NCBI GenBank assembly: GCA_015061315.1
Contig: SUWV01000004.1
Span: forward strand, 62,001-126,000
Length of the DNA: 64,000 bases
From: Lentimicrobiaceae bacterium
GTDB taxonomy: Bacteria; Bacteroidota; Bacteroidia; Bacteroidales; F082
Direction: 5' to 3'
The notes under the pieces were generated by a model. The model saw only the letters and a program-made list of their open reading frames with translations, did not search any database and was not told the DNA's origin. A program made the translations under genes and the position numbers. Positions 1-7,707 of this stretch are shown here, piece after piece. Position 1 is the stretch's first letter. Each line of letters begins with the position of its first letter.

Positions 1-551
1 TTGAGATAAAATTCAAAGGCAAGAACATCAGCGACATCTTGAATATGAGTATTGATGAAGTCGTTGAGTTTTTAAATAACAACAAAGAAGGAGAATTTAA
101 GACTATCATCGAGCGTATCATTGCGAAGATGAAGCCTTTACAAGATGTTGGTCTCGGTTATCTTCAGGCGGGGCAGCCATCATCGACGCTGAGTGGCGGG
201 GAAGCGCAGCGTATCAAACTCGCTTCTTTCCTCATCAACGGCAACAACGAAAAACCGACATTATTTATCTTCGACGAGCCGACAACAGGACTTCATTTCC
301 ATGACATCAACAAACTGTTAAAAGCTTTCGACGCATTAATTAATAATGGACATTCGCTCATCGTCATCGAACACGACCCTGATGTAATCAAGGTTGCAGA
401 TTGGATCATCGACTTAGGACCAGAAGGCGGCGACAAAGGCGGAGAGCTCGTCTTTGAAGGGACACCAGAAGAATTGAAGAAGTGCGAGAGATCGTTTACG
501 GCGAGAGTGTTAAAAGTCAACAAGTCAACAAGTCAACAAGTCAAAGAGTAA
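1..551 (+). CDS. uvrA: UvrA excinuclease ABC subunit A, C-terminal fragment
   Basis: This is the 3' end of a UvrA-type ABC ATPase, open from the window edge (codons in phase from position 3). The ABC signature LSGGEAQRIKLA, the Walker B segment TLFIFDEPTTGLH and the H-loop VIEHD are visible, followed by the usual IDLGPEGGDKGG stretch and the FEGTPEEL tail. In the family it scans DNA with UvrB to start nucleotide excision repair. The last dozen residues are encoded by an 8-nt tandem repeat (514-545), so the C-terminus may be longer than in relatives. It could be a second UvrA paralogue, since the N-terminal half is not visible. Confidence 0.93.
   Translation, partial: EIKFKGKNISDILNMSIDEVVEFLNNNKEGEFKTIIERIIAKMKPLQDVGLGYLQAGQPSSTLSGGEAQRIKLASFLINGNNEKPTLFIFDEPTTGLHFHDINKLLKAFDALINNGHSLIVIEHDPDVIKVADWIIDLGPEGGDKGGELVFEGTPEELKKCERSFTARVLKVNKSTSQQVKE
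514..545 (+). repeat. 8-nt tandem repeat AAGTCAAC, about four copies
   Basis: Four consecutive copies of AAGTCAAC (the last imperfect) overlap the end of uvrA and supply its final codons. The same 8-nt period occurs at 2107-2134 and 4041-4072, also at gene ends. Confidence 0.8.
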
Positions 552-597
552 TAACACCTCAAATGTGTCAAAAAAAACGACATTATTTTTTTTATAA

Positions 598-633
598 TTT
601 GATAATAAAATATCATTATAATAATTATATTTG
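598..633 (+). promoter_or_regulatory. Predicted promoter of the NfeD/SPFH operon
   Basis: TATATTTG at 626-633 fits the Bacteroidetes -7 box TAnnTTTG. TTTG at 598-601 is a possible -33 element, although the 24-bp spacing is longer than usual. It lies 70 bp before the NfeD start. Confidence 0.5.
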
Positions 634-702
634 CAGAAAGCTATTTAACAAGCTCTGAACTTATAATTAGACATTTAATAACCATTTAAACAATAAAACA
701 TC

Positions 703-1137
703 ATGGAAGTATGGCAGATTTGGGTTATAGCAGCCCTTGTTTTTATCATCGTTGAAATTTTCACGAGCGGATTCGCAATCGCATGTTTATCTGTAGGTTG
801 TCTTTTAGCAGCTGCAGGAGCGGCATTAGAATGGGCATTAGCATGGCAAGTGACATTATTCGCCGTAGGCACATTCCTCGCTTTCATTTTGATACGTCCT
901 TTTGTATTGAAGCTCATGAATAAAAACACTGATAAGAATAATGTTAAGACAAACATGGACAATCTTATCGGTCGCAAGGCTATAGTCACAGAAAAGATTG
1001 AAAGCGATGGATTTGGTCGCGTCAAGATTGATGGCGATGACTGGAAGGCTCGTTTTGAAGACGAAAGCGAAGCAGAAGTTGGAGAAAAAGTCACTATCGT
1101 ATCGTACGAAAGCATTATATTAACCGTTAAAAAATAA
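703..1137 (+). CDS. NfeD-like membrane protein
   Basis: A 144-residue protein with three hydrophobic segments (about residues 6-19, 23-41 and 48-64) and a soluble C-terminal part (about 85-144) containing the IGRKAIVTEKI and GRVKIDGDDW strands of the NfeD OB fold. It matches the short NfeD class, without the ClpP-like protease domain. The family partners with SPFH proteins in membrane microdomains, and the next gene, 5 bp downstream, is an SPFH protein, so the two form an operon. The precise role is unknown; membrane quality control is the usual proposal. Confidence 0.85.
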   Translation: MEVWQIWVIAALVFIIVEIFTSGFAIACLSVGCLLAAAGAALEWALAWQVTLFAVGTFLAFILIRPFVLKLMNKNTDKNNVKTNMDNLIGRKAIVTEKIESDGFGRVKIDGDDWKARFEDESEAEVGEKVTIVSYESIILTVKK

Positions 1138-1142
1138 ACAAT

Positions 1143-2099
1143 ATGGAAGGAACATTAATTATTGTAGGCATCATTGCCTTTATCGTAATAATCTTCGCCT
1201 TAAACGGCTTGAAGGTTGTGCCACAATCAGAGACAAAGGTCATAGAACGTCTCGGTAAGTTTCAGGGAGTTTTACCAGCAGGTCTTAACATAATCTGGCC
1301 TATCATCGACCGTCCTAAGTTAGTGACAGTGAGAGATCACAGAGGCAGAGCATATATGACAAGCAGCATCGACCTCAGAGAACAAGTCTATGATTTCCCA
1401 AAACAAAACGTTATCACAAAAGATAATGTCACTACAGAAATCAATGCGCTTCTTTATTTCCAAATCGTCGATCCTGTCAAGTCGGTCTATGAAATCGAGA
1501 ATCTTCCAAACGCTATCGAGAAGCTGACACAGACCACACTTCGTAACGTCATAGGTGAATTGGAGTTAGATGAGACTTTAACATCACGCGACACTATCAA
1601 TGCAAAATTACGCGCCGTCTTAGACGATGCAACAAACAAATGGGGTGTTAAGGTAAATCGTGTTGAGTTACAAGACATCACACCTCCAGAATCAGTTCGC
1701 GTAGCTATGGAAAAACAAATGCAGGCAGAACGTAACAGACGTGCCGAGATCTTAAACGCCGAAGGTGAAAAGGCTTCTGCAATTCTTAAATCGGAAGGTG
1801 AAAAGACATCACAAATCAACAACGCTGAGGCTGAGAAAGCAGCAGTACTTCTCAAAGCAGAAGGCGAAGCACAAGCTAAGATTTTACAGGCACAAGCTGA
1901 AGCTCAAGCAATTGCTGTGGTAGCAGAAGCTATTAAAAACACCAAGACCGACCCTGCTTCATATCTCTTGGCTACAAAATATATCCAGACATTAGAACAG
2001 ATGGTCAGCGGAAAAGACAACAAGACAGTCTATATCCCATACGAAGCATCAAACATGCTCGCTTCTTTAGGAACGATAAAAGACATATTTAACAAATAA
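1143..2099 (+). CDS. SPFH/band 7 (stomatin-like) protein
   Basis: A 318-residue stomatin/QmcA-like protein. An N-terminal membrane anchor (about residues 4-20) is followed by the SPFH domain with VVPQSETKVIERLGKF and FPKQNVITKDNV. A long Ala/Glu-rich helix (EKAAVLLKAEGEAQAKILQA) forms the usual coiled-coil oligomerisation region. The family makes ring-like oligomers at membranes and works with NfeD, encoded immediately upstream. Length and domain order are normal, and the gene looks intact. The start at 1143 follows the NfeD stop closely and gives the anchor at the very N-terminus. Confidence 0.9.
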   Translation: MEGTLIIVGIIAFIVIIFALNGLKVVPQSETKVIERLGKFQGVLPAGLNIIWPIIDRPKLVTVRDHRGRAYMTSSIDLREQVYDFPKQNVITKDNVTTEINALLYFQIVDPVKSVYEIENLPNAIEKLTQTTLRNVIGELELDETLTSRDTINAKLRAVLDDATNKWGVKVNRVELQDITPPESVRVAMEKQMQAERNRRAEILNAEGEKASAILKSEGEKTSQINNAEAEKAAVLLKAEGEAQAKILQAQAEAQAIAVVAEAIKNTKTDPASYLLATKYIQTLEQMVSGKDNKTVYIPYEASNMLASLGTIKDIFNK

Positions 2100-2106
2100 A
2101 GACAGT

Positions 2107-2157
2107 AAGTCTCTGAGTCACCGAGTCACCAAGTAATTTTCTCGGTGACTTGGTGAC
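2107..2157 (+). repeat. 8-nt repeats able to form two alternative hairpins
   Basis: Units AAGTCTCT, GAGTCACC, GAGTCACC and the start of AAGT repeat with an 8-nt period, followed by inverted copies (GGTGACTT, GGTGAC). Two helices are possible: 2117-2125 with 2141-2149 (9 bp) and 2125-2134 with 2148-2157 (10 bp). They share bases, so they exclude each other. No T-run follows, so this is not a plain terminator. Confidence 0.65.
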
Positions 2158-2179
2158 ATGTAGACTTATAGACTTTAAA

Positions 2180-2686
2180 ATGAACCTCACAGAACGTCAA
2201 CAGAAAGTAGTCGATAAATTAAACGAATTGGAAATTCCTTTCGACATTCATTTTCATCCTCCTATCCCAACAATAGAAGAAGCCTTGAACTATTGGAAGG
2301 AATTTGATTCAACGCACTGCAAGAATCTGTTTTTCAGAAATCATAAAGGAAACCGTCATTATCTCGTCATCTTCGATTGCATGAAACTACTTGCCATTCA
2401 TGACTTAGAACAAAGGCTGAAACAAGGCAAATTGAGTTTCGCATCGGAAGCGAGAATGGAGAAATATTTAGGACTTAAGCCTGGAAGCGTGTCTCCTTTT
2501 GGCATTATCAACGATGAAGAACATCACGTATATCTGTTCATCGACAAGAACCTTCTTAAATCTGAACGTCTTAGCTTCCACCCTAACGACAACACCGCGA
2601 CATGTGTCATCAGCAAGGACGACCTGATAAAATTCTTAGATGCGATGGGCAACGGATACGAATTCATCGACTTATACGATGAATAA
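2180..2686 (+). CDS. YbaK/ProX-type aminoacyl-tRNA deacylase
   Basis: A 168-residue protein of the YbaK/prolyl-tRNA editing fold, closest in style to free-standing ProX/PrdX proteins. These hydrolyse Ala-tRNA(Pro) and related misacylated tRNAs in the cytoplasm. Seen features are the N-terminal LNELEIPFDIHFHPP segment, KNLFFRNHKGNRHYLVIF, and GSVSPFGIINDE near the active site. The ATG at 2180 (MNLTERQQ) is preferred over the in-frame ATG at 2150, which lies inside the hairpin repeat and adds ten residues atypical of the family. It sits 80 bp after the SPFH gene. Confidence 0.88.
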   Translation: MNLTERQQKVVDKLNELEIPFDIHFHPPIPTIEEALNYWKEFDSTHCKNLFFRNHKGNRHYLVIFDCMKLLAIHDLEQRLKQGKLSFASEARMEKYLGLKPGSVSPFGIINDEEHHVYLFIDKNLLKSERLSFHPNDNTATCVISKDDLIKFLDAMGNGYEFIDLYDE

Positions 2687-2703
2687 TTTTTTTTATAGTT
2701 CGA

Positions 2704-2734
2704 TTGTTTCTTTCATTAAAAAAACGTAATTTTG
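2704..2734 (+). promoter_or_regulatory. Predicted promoter of arginine deiminase gene, with leader hairpin
   Basis: TTG at 2704-2706, a 20-bp spacer and TAATTTTG at 2727-2734 make a good Bacteroidetes promoter. Downstream, an 8-bp hairpin (2746-2753 with 2761-2768) sits in the untranslated leader before the ATG at 2793. It lacks a T-run. Confidence 0.7.
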
Positions 2735-2792
2735 TACCCGTTATCGAAAAGGATCAAAAGTCCTTTTCTATTGTTTCACGAATTATATTTTT

Positions 2793-4034
2793 ATGGATTA
2801 TTCCCGATGTATAAAACCTTGTGTTGAATCAGAAATTGGTAAATTAAATTGTGTATTGTTGCATGCTCCAGGTCCGGAAATAGAGCACATGACACCTGAG
2901 AATGCGCATAAGTTTCTGTTCAGCGACATGTTAAACCAACGCGAAGCTTACAACGATTATAAAGATTTTCAAGGCACTTTAAGAAAAGTAACTAATGTTC
3001 TTACAGTAAGAGAGCTTCTCGAAGATATTCTCAAGAACCAAGAACTCAAAAGCGAACTCGTAGAAAAGATTTGTAAGAGAGAGAACCTCGAATTTTTGAG
3101 AGACGAGTTAGATAAATTATCGAACACAGATTTAGCCAAAGCATTCATTGAAGGTCTTGAAAATGACAACTTCAAGGAAAGATATATTTTGCCTCCTGCT
3201 CCTAACTTCTTCTTCATGAGAGACGCGTCGTTCACCATGTACGACAACATCATGATCAGCAAGATGGCAACGACAGTGCGCGACAGAGAAAGCATTCTTC
3301 TTCAAGCTATATATAACAACTCCCCTATCTTCAACGTCAAGACTGTTAATCCTGTGGAGCAATATGCGCCTAACGGAATCGGTCGTGTTGAAGGCGGCGA
3401 TGTCTTGATAGCACGTCACGACATTATATTAAGCGGCTGCGGAGCAAGAACCAGCGTTGAGGGTATCAAGGCAATGGTAGAACATCTTAAAACAAAAGGC
3501 GGTCACAGACATCTCATCTCACAAGAGCTGCCATTAGAACCAGAGTCGTTCATTCACTTAGACATGGTATTTACCTTGTTGGATGTAAACAGATGTATGG
3601 TATTCAAGCCTGTCATCCTCAATCCTAAATACAAGACAGTTCATTACGAGATATTCGAAAATGGCGAGGTCAAGGTTTATGAAGAAGAAAACCTCATCGT
3701 GGCATTGAGAAAACTCGGCATGGACTTAGAGCCAATCTTCTGTGGCGGCGACGACGAATACAATATGCTCCGCGAACAATGGCATAGCGGTTCTAACTTC
3801 TTCACCTTCGCTCCTGGCAAGATTTTAGGCTACGAAAGAAATTACAACACAATAGAAAACTTAAACAAACACGGTTTTGAAGTCTTGACAGCAGCTGACG
3901 TAGCTTCAGGAAAAGTCAGTGTTGATGATTACAAAAACTGCGTTGTTGCTTTCAAAGGCAACGAACTTTCTCGAGGCGGTGGCGGCGCAAGATGCATGAC
4001 AATGCCATTGCATAGAGAGGCGGTTCAGTGGTGA
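2793..4034 (+). CDS. arcA: Arginine deiminase
   Basis: A 413-residue arginine deiminase (arginine + H2O to citrulline + NH3), first step of the arginine deiminase pathway. Visible active-site blocks are MRDASF (142-147), VEGGD (199-203), FIHLD with His255, and the catalytic Cys401 in GGGGARCMTMP near the C-terminus. Length matches the family. No carbamate kinase or ornithine carbamoyltransferase gene is adjacent, so if the pathway is complete the other genes are elsewhere. It has its own predicted promoter and a terminator at 4109, so it is probably monocistronic. Confidence 0.94.
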   Translation: MDYSRCIKPCVESEIGKLNCVLLHAPGPEIEHMTPENAHKFLFSDMLNQREAYNDYKDFQGTLRKVTNVLTVRELLEDILKNQELKSELVEKICKRENLEFLRDELDKLSNTDLAKAFIEGLENDNFKERYILPPAPNFFFMRDASFTMYDNIMISKMATTVRDRESILLQAIYNNSPIFNVKTVNPVEQYAPNGIGRVEGGDVLIARHDIILSGCGARTSVEGIKAMVEHLKTKGGHRHLISQELPLEPESFIHLDMVFTLLDVNRCMVFKPVILNPKYKTVHYEIFENGEVKVYEEENLIVALRKLGMDLEPIFCGGDDEYNMLREQWHSGSNFFTFAPGKILGYERNYNTIENLNKHGFEVLTAADVASGKVSVDDYKNCVVAFKGNELSRGGGGARCMTMPLHREAVQW

Positions 4035-4040
4035 GATAAT

Positions 4041-4072
4041 AAGTCAACAAGACAACAAGTCAACGAGTCGAC
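4041..4072 (+). repeat. 8-nt tandem repeat (AAGTCAAC-like), four copies
   Basis: AAGTCAAC, AAGACAAC, AAGTCAAC and GAGTCGAC follow each other directly, starting 6 bp after the arginine deiminase stop codon. Period and consensus match the repeats at 514-545 and 2107-2134. Confidence 0.8.
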
Positions 4073-4108
4073 GAGTTTGTTTAGATATTAAGAATTAATG
4101 ACAGAAAG

Positions 4109-4140
4109 AAGCAATCGTGATATTTCGGTTGCTTTTTTCT
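4109..4140 (+). terminator. Rho-independent terminator after arcA
   Basis: AAGCAATCG (4109-4117) pairs with CGGTTGCTT (4126-4134) across an 8-nt loop and is followed by a T-rich run. Confidence 0.8.
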
Positions 4141-4248
4141 TTTAATATTGTTCAATAAATAAGTATAAAAACCTATTTCTTATTACAAAAACGAATATTT
4201 CGCACTATCAATCAATCACTTAAAAATAATTAAAAAAAGTTTATTTTT

Positions 4249-4282
4249 TTTGTTGACAGAATAGAAAAAAGACGTATCTTTG
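4249..4282 (+). promoter_or_regulatory. Predicted promoter of tRNA-Arg(ACG)
   Basis: TTTGTTG around 4249-4255 and TATCTTTG at 4275-4282 (TAnnTTTG) with a 19-22 bp spacer, 15 bp before the tRNA. Confidence 0.75.
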
Positions 4283-4297
4283 CACTCGAAATCAGTT

Positions 4298-4371
4298 GGA
4301 CTGGTAGCTCAATTGGATAGAGTCCCTGACTACGGATCAGGCGGTTGTGGGTTCGACTCCCGCCCAGTTCA
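4298..4371 (+). tRNA. tRNA-Arg (anticodon ACG)
   Basis: A 74-nt cloverleaf. The acceptor GGACTGG pairs with CCAGTTC (one G-T pair), the anticodon stem CCTGA/TCAGG holds the loop CTACGGA with anticodon ACG, and the T-arm has TTCGACT. The discriminator is A and CCA is not encoded. It is read as arginine CGN after A34 deamination to inosine. Confidence 0.95.
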
Positions 4372-4374
4372 CGA

Positions 4375-4408
4375 AAAGGAAATCAGCGAAAGTTGGTTTC
4401 CTTTTTTT
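4375..4408 (+). terminator. Terminator after tRNA-Arg(ACG)
   Basis: An imperfect 11-nt stem (4375-4385 with 4394-4404) rich in A-T pairs is followed by a run of T. Confidence 0.8.
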
Positions 4409-4626
4409 GTTTGCTAAAATACACGAAGAACGCTGATAGATTATCCTCTATATTACACGAAAAGGCTGCTAAAAACAATCCACCAAAACGCGAAAGGTCA
4501 ATATTAGGATCCGCTAATCACAATCTATTTCAAACACCATTTCAATTTGATATTCTCCATTTAAGACTAGGATTTGCTTACATGGCTGATATATCCGAAT
4601 GTATGGCTTTGGAATAACACAGAAAG

Positions 4627-4712
4627 AACTCCACACAAAACCATTAGTGTCATTTAGCGTAGATTAGCGGACAAACTCCACACACGCCATCAGCGTCATT
4701 TAGCGTAGATTA
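4627..4712 (+). repeat. Two-copy direct repeat, unit about 47 bp
   Basis: AACTCCACACA starts each copy (4627 and 4674), and both end in CATTTAGCGTAGATTA. The middle differs at several bases. The second copy abuts the integrase remnant. Confidence 0.7.
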
Positions 4713-4800
4713 ACTGTTGCACTTACCATGACTTTTTCGGTTGAAACATTGGTTGAAATCCTGGTTGAAACAAATAGGCTAAAAACACCATTTCAACCAT
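4713..4800 (-). pseudogene. Remnant of a tyrosine integrase N-terminus
   Basis: On the minus strand, from an ATG at 4800, the sequence resembles the first coding bases and leader of the integrase remnant at 6906-7307: both share the TTCAACC-type repeats, TTCAACCGAAAAAGT and AAGTGCAACAGTTA. Similarity stops abruptly at about 4713. It looks like the int-proximal end of an older element whose remainder was deleted. The call rests on nucleotide similarity inside the window only. Confidence 0.5.
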
Positions 4801-4814
4801 AATTTTTGGCAAAT

Positions 4815-4901
4815 AAAAAAGGAGTCACAATTTCTGTAACTCCTTGATTTTCTCTGTCGGGGTAGCAGGATTCGAACCTGCGACCCCCTGCTCCCAAAGC
4901 A
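4815..4901 (-). repeat. Distal att-like copy of the tRNA-Pro 3' half (87-bp direct repeat)
   Basis: These 87 bp are identical to 7477-7563. They comprise the 3' half of tRNA-Pro from the anticodon loop to the discriminator (4857-4901) plus the downstream terminator hairpin (4821-4843). The copy is not a functional tRNA. This is the expected footprint of an element that inserted at a tRNA 3' end and left a duplicated target. Confidence 0.8.
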
Positions 4902-5230
4902 TATTATTATTACCACCATTTTTATATTCAGACATCTGAATATCAGTATTTTAACAGTAATATATTTTGAAAGAATTATAATGCGGTTGAAATATCAGTT
5001 GAAACATCCGCTCCAACCAAGAAGATTAAACATTAAATTATCGAACTACGGCTTATTATAGCCACCACAAAGATAATAATAACTATCATCATAAGCAGTG
5101 ATTTTCAATCTTTTTTTAATGTTTGCTGAATCTTTTTTATAGGTTTTCGTTTGATATATAATTCGGTTTTTAATAGCTTATCAATCTGTATATATTCCGA
5201 AATTTTAAGTATATGGAGTTAGGTAATAAA

Positions 5231-5266
5231 AAAGCCAACTTACGAGAAATGTAGGTTGGCTTTATT
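5231..5266 (-). terminator. Terminator downstream of the lipoprotein gene
   Basis: AAAGCCAACTTAC (5231-5243) pairs with GTAGGTTGGCTTT (5251-5263) around a 7-nt loop. T-rich sequence on both strands makes it potentially bidirectional, and it follows the stop of the leftward gene at 5303. Confidence 0.75.
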
Positions 5267-5302
5267 TTATAGTTTTAGCAGGTTTGTTACAAGTTCATAA
5301 AT

Positions 5303-6097
5303 TTATAATGCCTTTGGAAAAGTAGATGCATAGTATCCCTCATAATAACCATCAAGGTCACCATTATTATTTATAACATAAACATCTGATAGATCTTCTG
5401 CATTTTTAAACGCAGTACAACCTCTAAACGTCGTTTTAATATATCTCTCAGGTTCATCATATTTTGAACCTCCATAGTGATTTACCATATAACAATTATC
5501 ACCTTTTTGATAAACAATAACGGTGGCGCCCATCATGCTCCATTTTCCAAAAACTTTACAACCGTCGTAAGGTTTTTTTACCGCAACAGACTCTTTGGCA
5601 GGCGGAGCAATATAATTGATTTGCGAACTTTGTTCTGTTGGTGTCCTTTTGGATAATCCATAATTAGGACCATTTTTTACTTGAGTTGAAAGATAATATT
5701 CAATAAAAATATATTCACATGGTTCAGAATATGCTATTACATTAGCAATTTCATCTAAAGCTGACTTGGAAAGTTCTTTTTGAATTTCAACGGTATATGT
5801 CATTTTCTTCAATTCTTGATTGTCATGAAGTTTTAATGACGACTCCTTTTTATTAACTATTTTGTATGTATATGATGTGGTTGGGGCTTTAGATTTATGA
5901 GTTGATTCAACATCTGTACTCAATTGTGGACGAGGACGAGTACTTGTTGTATAGTCTGGTTTTGCAAAATCAACTGTTACTTCAACAACTGTTTCCAATG
6001 GAGGGTCTTGTTTATTATCAACTTTATTAACGCACGAAATAAAGATTGATGTTGTCGATAACAGGACAAGTGTTCTTTTTTTAAAAAAATTGTTCAT
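5303..6097 (-). CDS. Putative lipoprotein of unknown function
   Basis: A 264-residue protein with a lipoprotein signal peptide: basic start (NNFFKKR), hydrophobic stretch and lipobox ending in Cys22 (IFISC), so export and lipidation are likely. The rest is polar, with a Thr/Lys-rich segment (about 30-75) and a Tyr/Gly-rich C-terminus. No family is recognised. It lies inside the degraded element at tRNA-Pro, leftward, downstream of a zinc-ribbon membrane protein, and ends before a strong terminator. It may be accessory cargo of that element. Confidence 0.7.
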   Translation of the reverse strand: MNNFFKKRTLVLLSTTSIFISCVNKVDNKQDPPLETVVEVTVDFAKPDYTTSTRPRPQLSTDVESTHKSKAPTTSYTYKIVNKKESSLKLHDNQELKKMTYTVEIQKELSKSALDEIANVIAYSEPCEYIFIEYYLSTQVKNGPNYGLSKRTPTEQSSQINYIAPPAKESVAVKKPYDGCKVFGKWSMMGATVIVYQKGDNCYMVNHYGGSKYDEPERYIKTTFRGCTAFKNAEDLSDVYVINNNGDLDGYYEGYYASTFPKAL

Positions 6098-6178
6098 ATC
6101 ACAAAGTATTATATTTTAATTTTGTTTTGAGCAATCATAAAATAAAAAATACATTACAAATTCACAGCTGTATTGTGA

Positions 6179-6598
6179 CTATTTCTTTCGTCTAGCATAA
6201 TCGGTCCAGTTTATATATGTTTTAGATTCCTTAAAAGGAACATTGTTTAGTTCATCGCTCGTCACTCTTATTCTCAAAGCGACAAAATCAATAGGTTCCC
6301 AACATCTATCTGTTCCATTTAAAACATAGTGAACTTCCAAATAACTTTGAGGTTTACCAATTTCTTCAAGATATCTTTCCCAACTTATTCGAGCCTCCTC
6401 TTGACGTTCTTTTTCATAAGAAATATAAATAGGCAATCCTACGACAACAGCCATAATTAAAGCAAACAATATGCTTCTTTTAATTACCTTATTTCTTTTT
6501 TTTACCATTTCTGTATTCAATTTATAACCACATGCAGGACAAACTTTAGCAGTATTGCTAACTTGTTTTTTACATTCAGGACATTCTACTAAAGCCAT
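6179..6598 (-). CDS. Zinc-ribbon membrane protein
   Basis: A 139-residue protein from the ATG at 6598 (MALVECPEC); the upstream in-frame ATG at 6619 adds seven residues that would displace the ribbon from the N-terminus. Residues about 5-24 form a CPEC/CPAC zinc ribbon, followed by a basic stretch, one membrane segment (SILFALIMAVVVGLPIYI) and a soluble tail. Such zinc_ribbon-plus-TM proteins are common on Bacteroidetes mobile elements. Function is unknown. It precedes the lipoprotein by about 80 bp on the same strand. Confidence 0.65.
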   Translation of the reverse strand: MALVECPECKKQVSNTAKVCPACGYKLNTEMVKKRNKVIKRSILFALIMAVVVGLPIYISYEKERQEEARISWERYLEEIGKPQSYLEVHYVLNGTDRCWEPIDFVALRIRVTSDELNNVPFKESKTYINWTDYARRKK

Positions 6599-6905
6599 AA
6601 TAAAATTTAAAATTTGCATCTTCGTTCCATTTCAAATTTTGCGAGAATTTGTCAGATGAAGATAATTTCAATAACACCTTTACAATAAATTACTTTCCAA
6701 AGTAGATTTCTCTACTGAAAGCAACAGCAAATTTAGTAAAAGATGTTATATATTGTCAAATATTTTTCAAAATTTTTAAGGCTAGTTTGCAATGTCTGAA
6801 AAGCCCTTAAAATGCTAAGACTACAAGATTGTACAATCGTATGGTAGATTTCTCAAATCTCGCTATATAAAGGCAAAAATCTGAAAAAATCTACCAAGCT
6901 AAAAA
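6599..6905. other. AT-rich gap inside the tRNA-Pro element
   Basis: About 300 bp between the truncated integrase and the zinc-ribbon gene. No coding sequence, tRNA or clear repeat is seen; it probably contains the deletion scar of the integrase. Confidence 0.5.
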
Positions 6906-7307
6906 TCAGAAACTCAGAATGATTTTTTGATAAAATCCACCTATTGAAAATAGTTTATGCTTATTCGCGTCTAATAATGTAGTAGCTGTAAATGCTTTTT
7001 GTTCTGCACGCATATCCAGCATTTTCTTTTGTAATTCTGCTTTCTTGTCAATAATAATTTTCTGGATTTGCTCATAATTAGGACATTTAGGTTTAGGTTC
7101 ATTGGTCTTAAAATTCCAATGTTTAGGGTTCACAGAAATGCCTAAACTTTGATACTGTGACTTTCCCTCTTTTGTAACACGAAGCATTAAAGGATTTTCA
7201 CCATTAGATAGTGTTTTCCACTTGTAGCAAACTACTGTAACTGTTGCACTTAACATAACTTTTTCGGTTGAAGTCTTGGTTGAAGTAGAAGCGACTTTAA
7301 CCACCAT
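6906..7307 (-). pseudogene. Truncated tyrosine integrase (arm-binding domain only)
   Basis: About 133 residues beginning at MVVKVAST. TVVCYKWKTLSNGENPLML, YQSLGISVNPKHWNF and a Lys/Glu-rich helix are typical of the N-terminal arm-DNA-binding domain of Bacteroidetes phage-type integrases. Full-length members have roughly 400 residues, so the core-binding and catalytic domains with the Arg/His/Tyr residues are missing and the frame ends after an unrelated stretch. It lies beside tRNA-Pro and reads away from it, as expected for an integrase next to its attachment site. The protein cannot be active. Confidence 0.75.
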
Positions 7308-7420
7308 TTTAAGCACAAAAATCAGCTGTTTTTGAGTACAAAAATCATTTTTCAGTAAAATAACCACTTTTAAATGAAACTAATCATTTTTTATAATTAA
7401 ACTACTTTTTCGGTTGAAGT
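7258..7420. repeat. Possible integrase arm-type sites
   Basis: ACTTTTTCGGTTGAAGT occurs at 7258-7274 and 7404-7420, with a near copy at 4731-4747 on the other side of the element. Further TTGAAGT/ACTTCAACC motifs lie between. The position between integrase and tRNA suggests binding sites, which is inference. Confidence 0.45.
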
Positions 7421-7476
7421 CTCAGTTGAAGTAAACCCACTTCAACCACCATTTCAACCATGATTTTATGCAAACA

Positions 7477-7563
7477 AAAAAAGGAGTCACAATTTCTGTA
7501 ACTCCTTGATTTTCTCTGTCGGGGTAGCAGGATTCGAACCTGCGACCCCCTGCTCCCAAAGCA
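7477..7563 (-). repeat. tRNA-proximal att-like copy (87-bp direct repeat)
   Basis: Identical to 4815-4901. It includes the terminator hairpin of the tRNA operon (7483-7505, T-run on the minus strand) and the 3' half of the intact tRNA-Pro. Confidence 0.8.
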
Positions 7564-7593
7564 GGTGCGCTAGCCGGACTGCGCTATGCCCCG
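7519..7593 (-). tRNA. tRNA-Pro (anticodon TGG), copy 1
   Basis: A 75-nt cloverleaf. The acceptor CGGGGCA faces TACCCCG, the anticodon loop TTTGGGA carries TGG, the T-stem is GCAGG/CCTGC, and the discriminator is A. Pair 6-67 is a C-A mismatch, shared by copy 2. Its 3' half is the target duplicated at 4857-4901. Confidence 0.95.
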
Positions 7594-7622
7594 ATTACAA
7601 AACCACAACACTTTTTACTTTG

Positions 7623-7697
7623 TCGGGGTAGCAGGATTCGAACCTGCGACCCCCTGCTCCCAAAGCAGGTGCGCTAGCCGGACTGCGCTATGCCCCG
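7623..7697 (-). tRNA. tRNA-Pro (anticodon TGG), copy 2
   Basis: Identical in sequence to the tRNA-Pro at 7519-7593 and separated from it by 29 bp. Being the upstream copy, it is untouched by the element insertion. Confidence 0.95.
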
Positions 7698-7707
7698 AAC
7701 AACTCGG

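Larger units (their letters stand above)
4409..5230. other. Gene-poor stretch with remnants of integrated elements
   Basis: No convincing coding sequence is seen. The stretch holds a two-copy direct repeat (4627-4712), an integrase N-terminus remnant (4713-4800), an 87-bp copy of the tRNA-Pro 3' end with its terminator (4815-4901), and GGTTGAAAT-type motifs at about 4983-5020 that recall the arm-like repeats near the right-hand integrase. The open frame overlapping the tRNA at its left end is not supported as a gene. Confidence 0.6.

Noticed and set aside
4345..4617. Open frame of 90 codons starting inside tRNA-Arg(ACG)
   Set aside because: It begins in the tRNA, crosses its terminator and resembles no protein.
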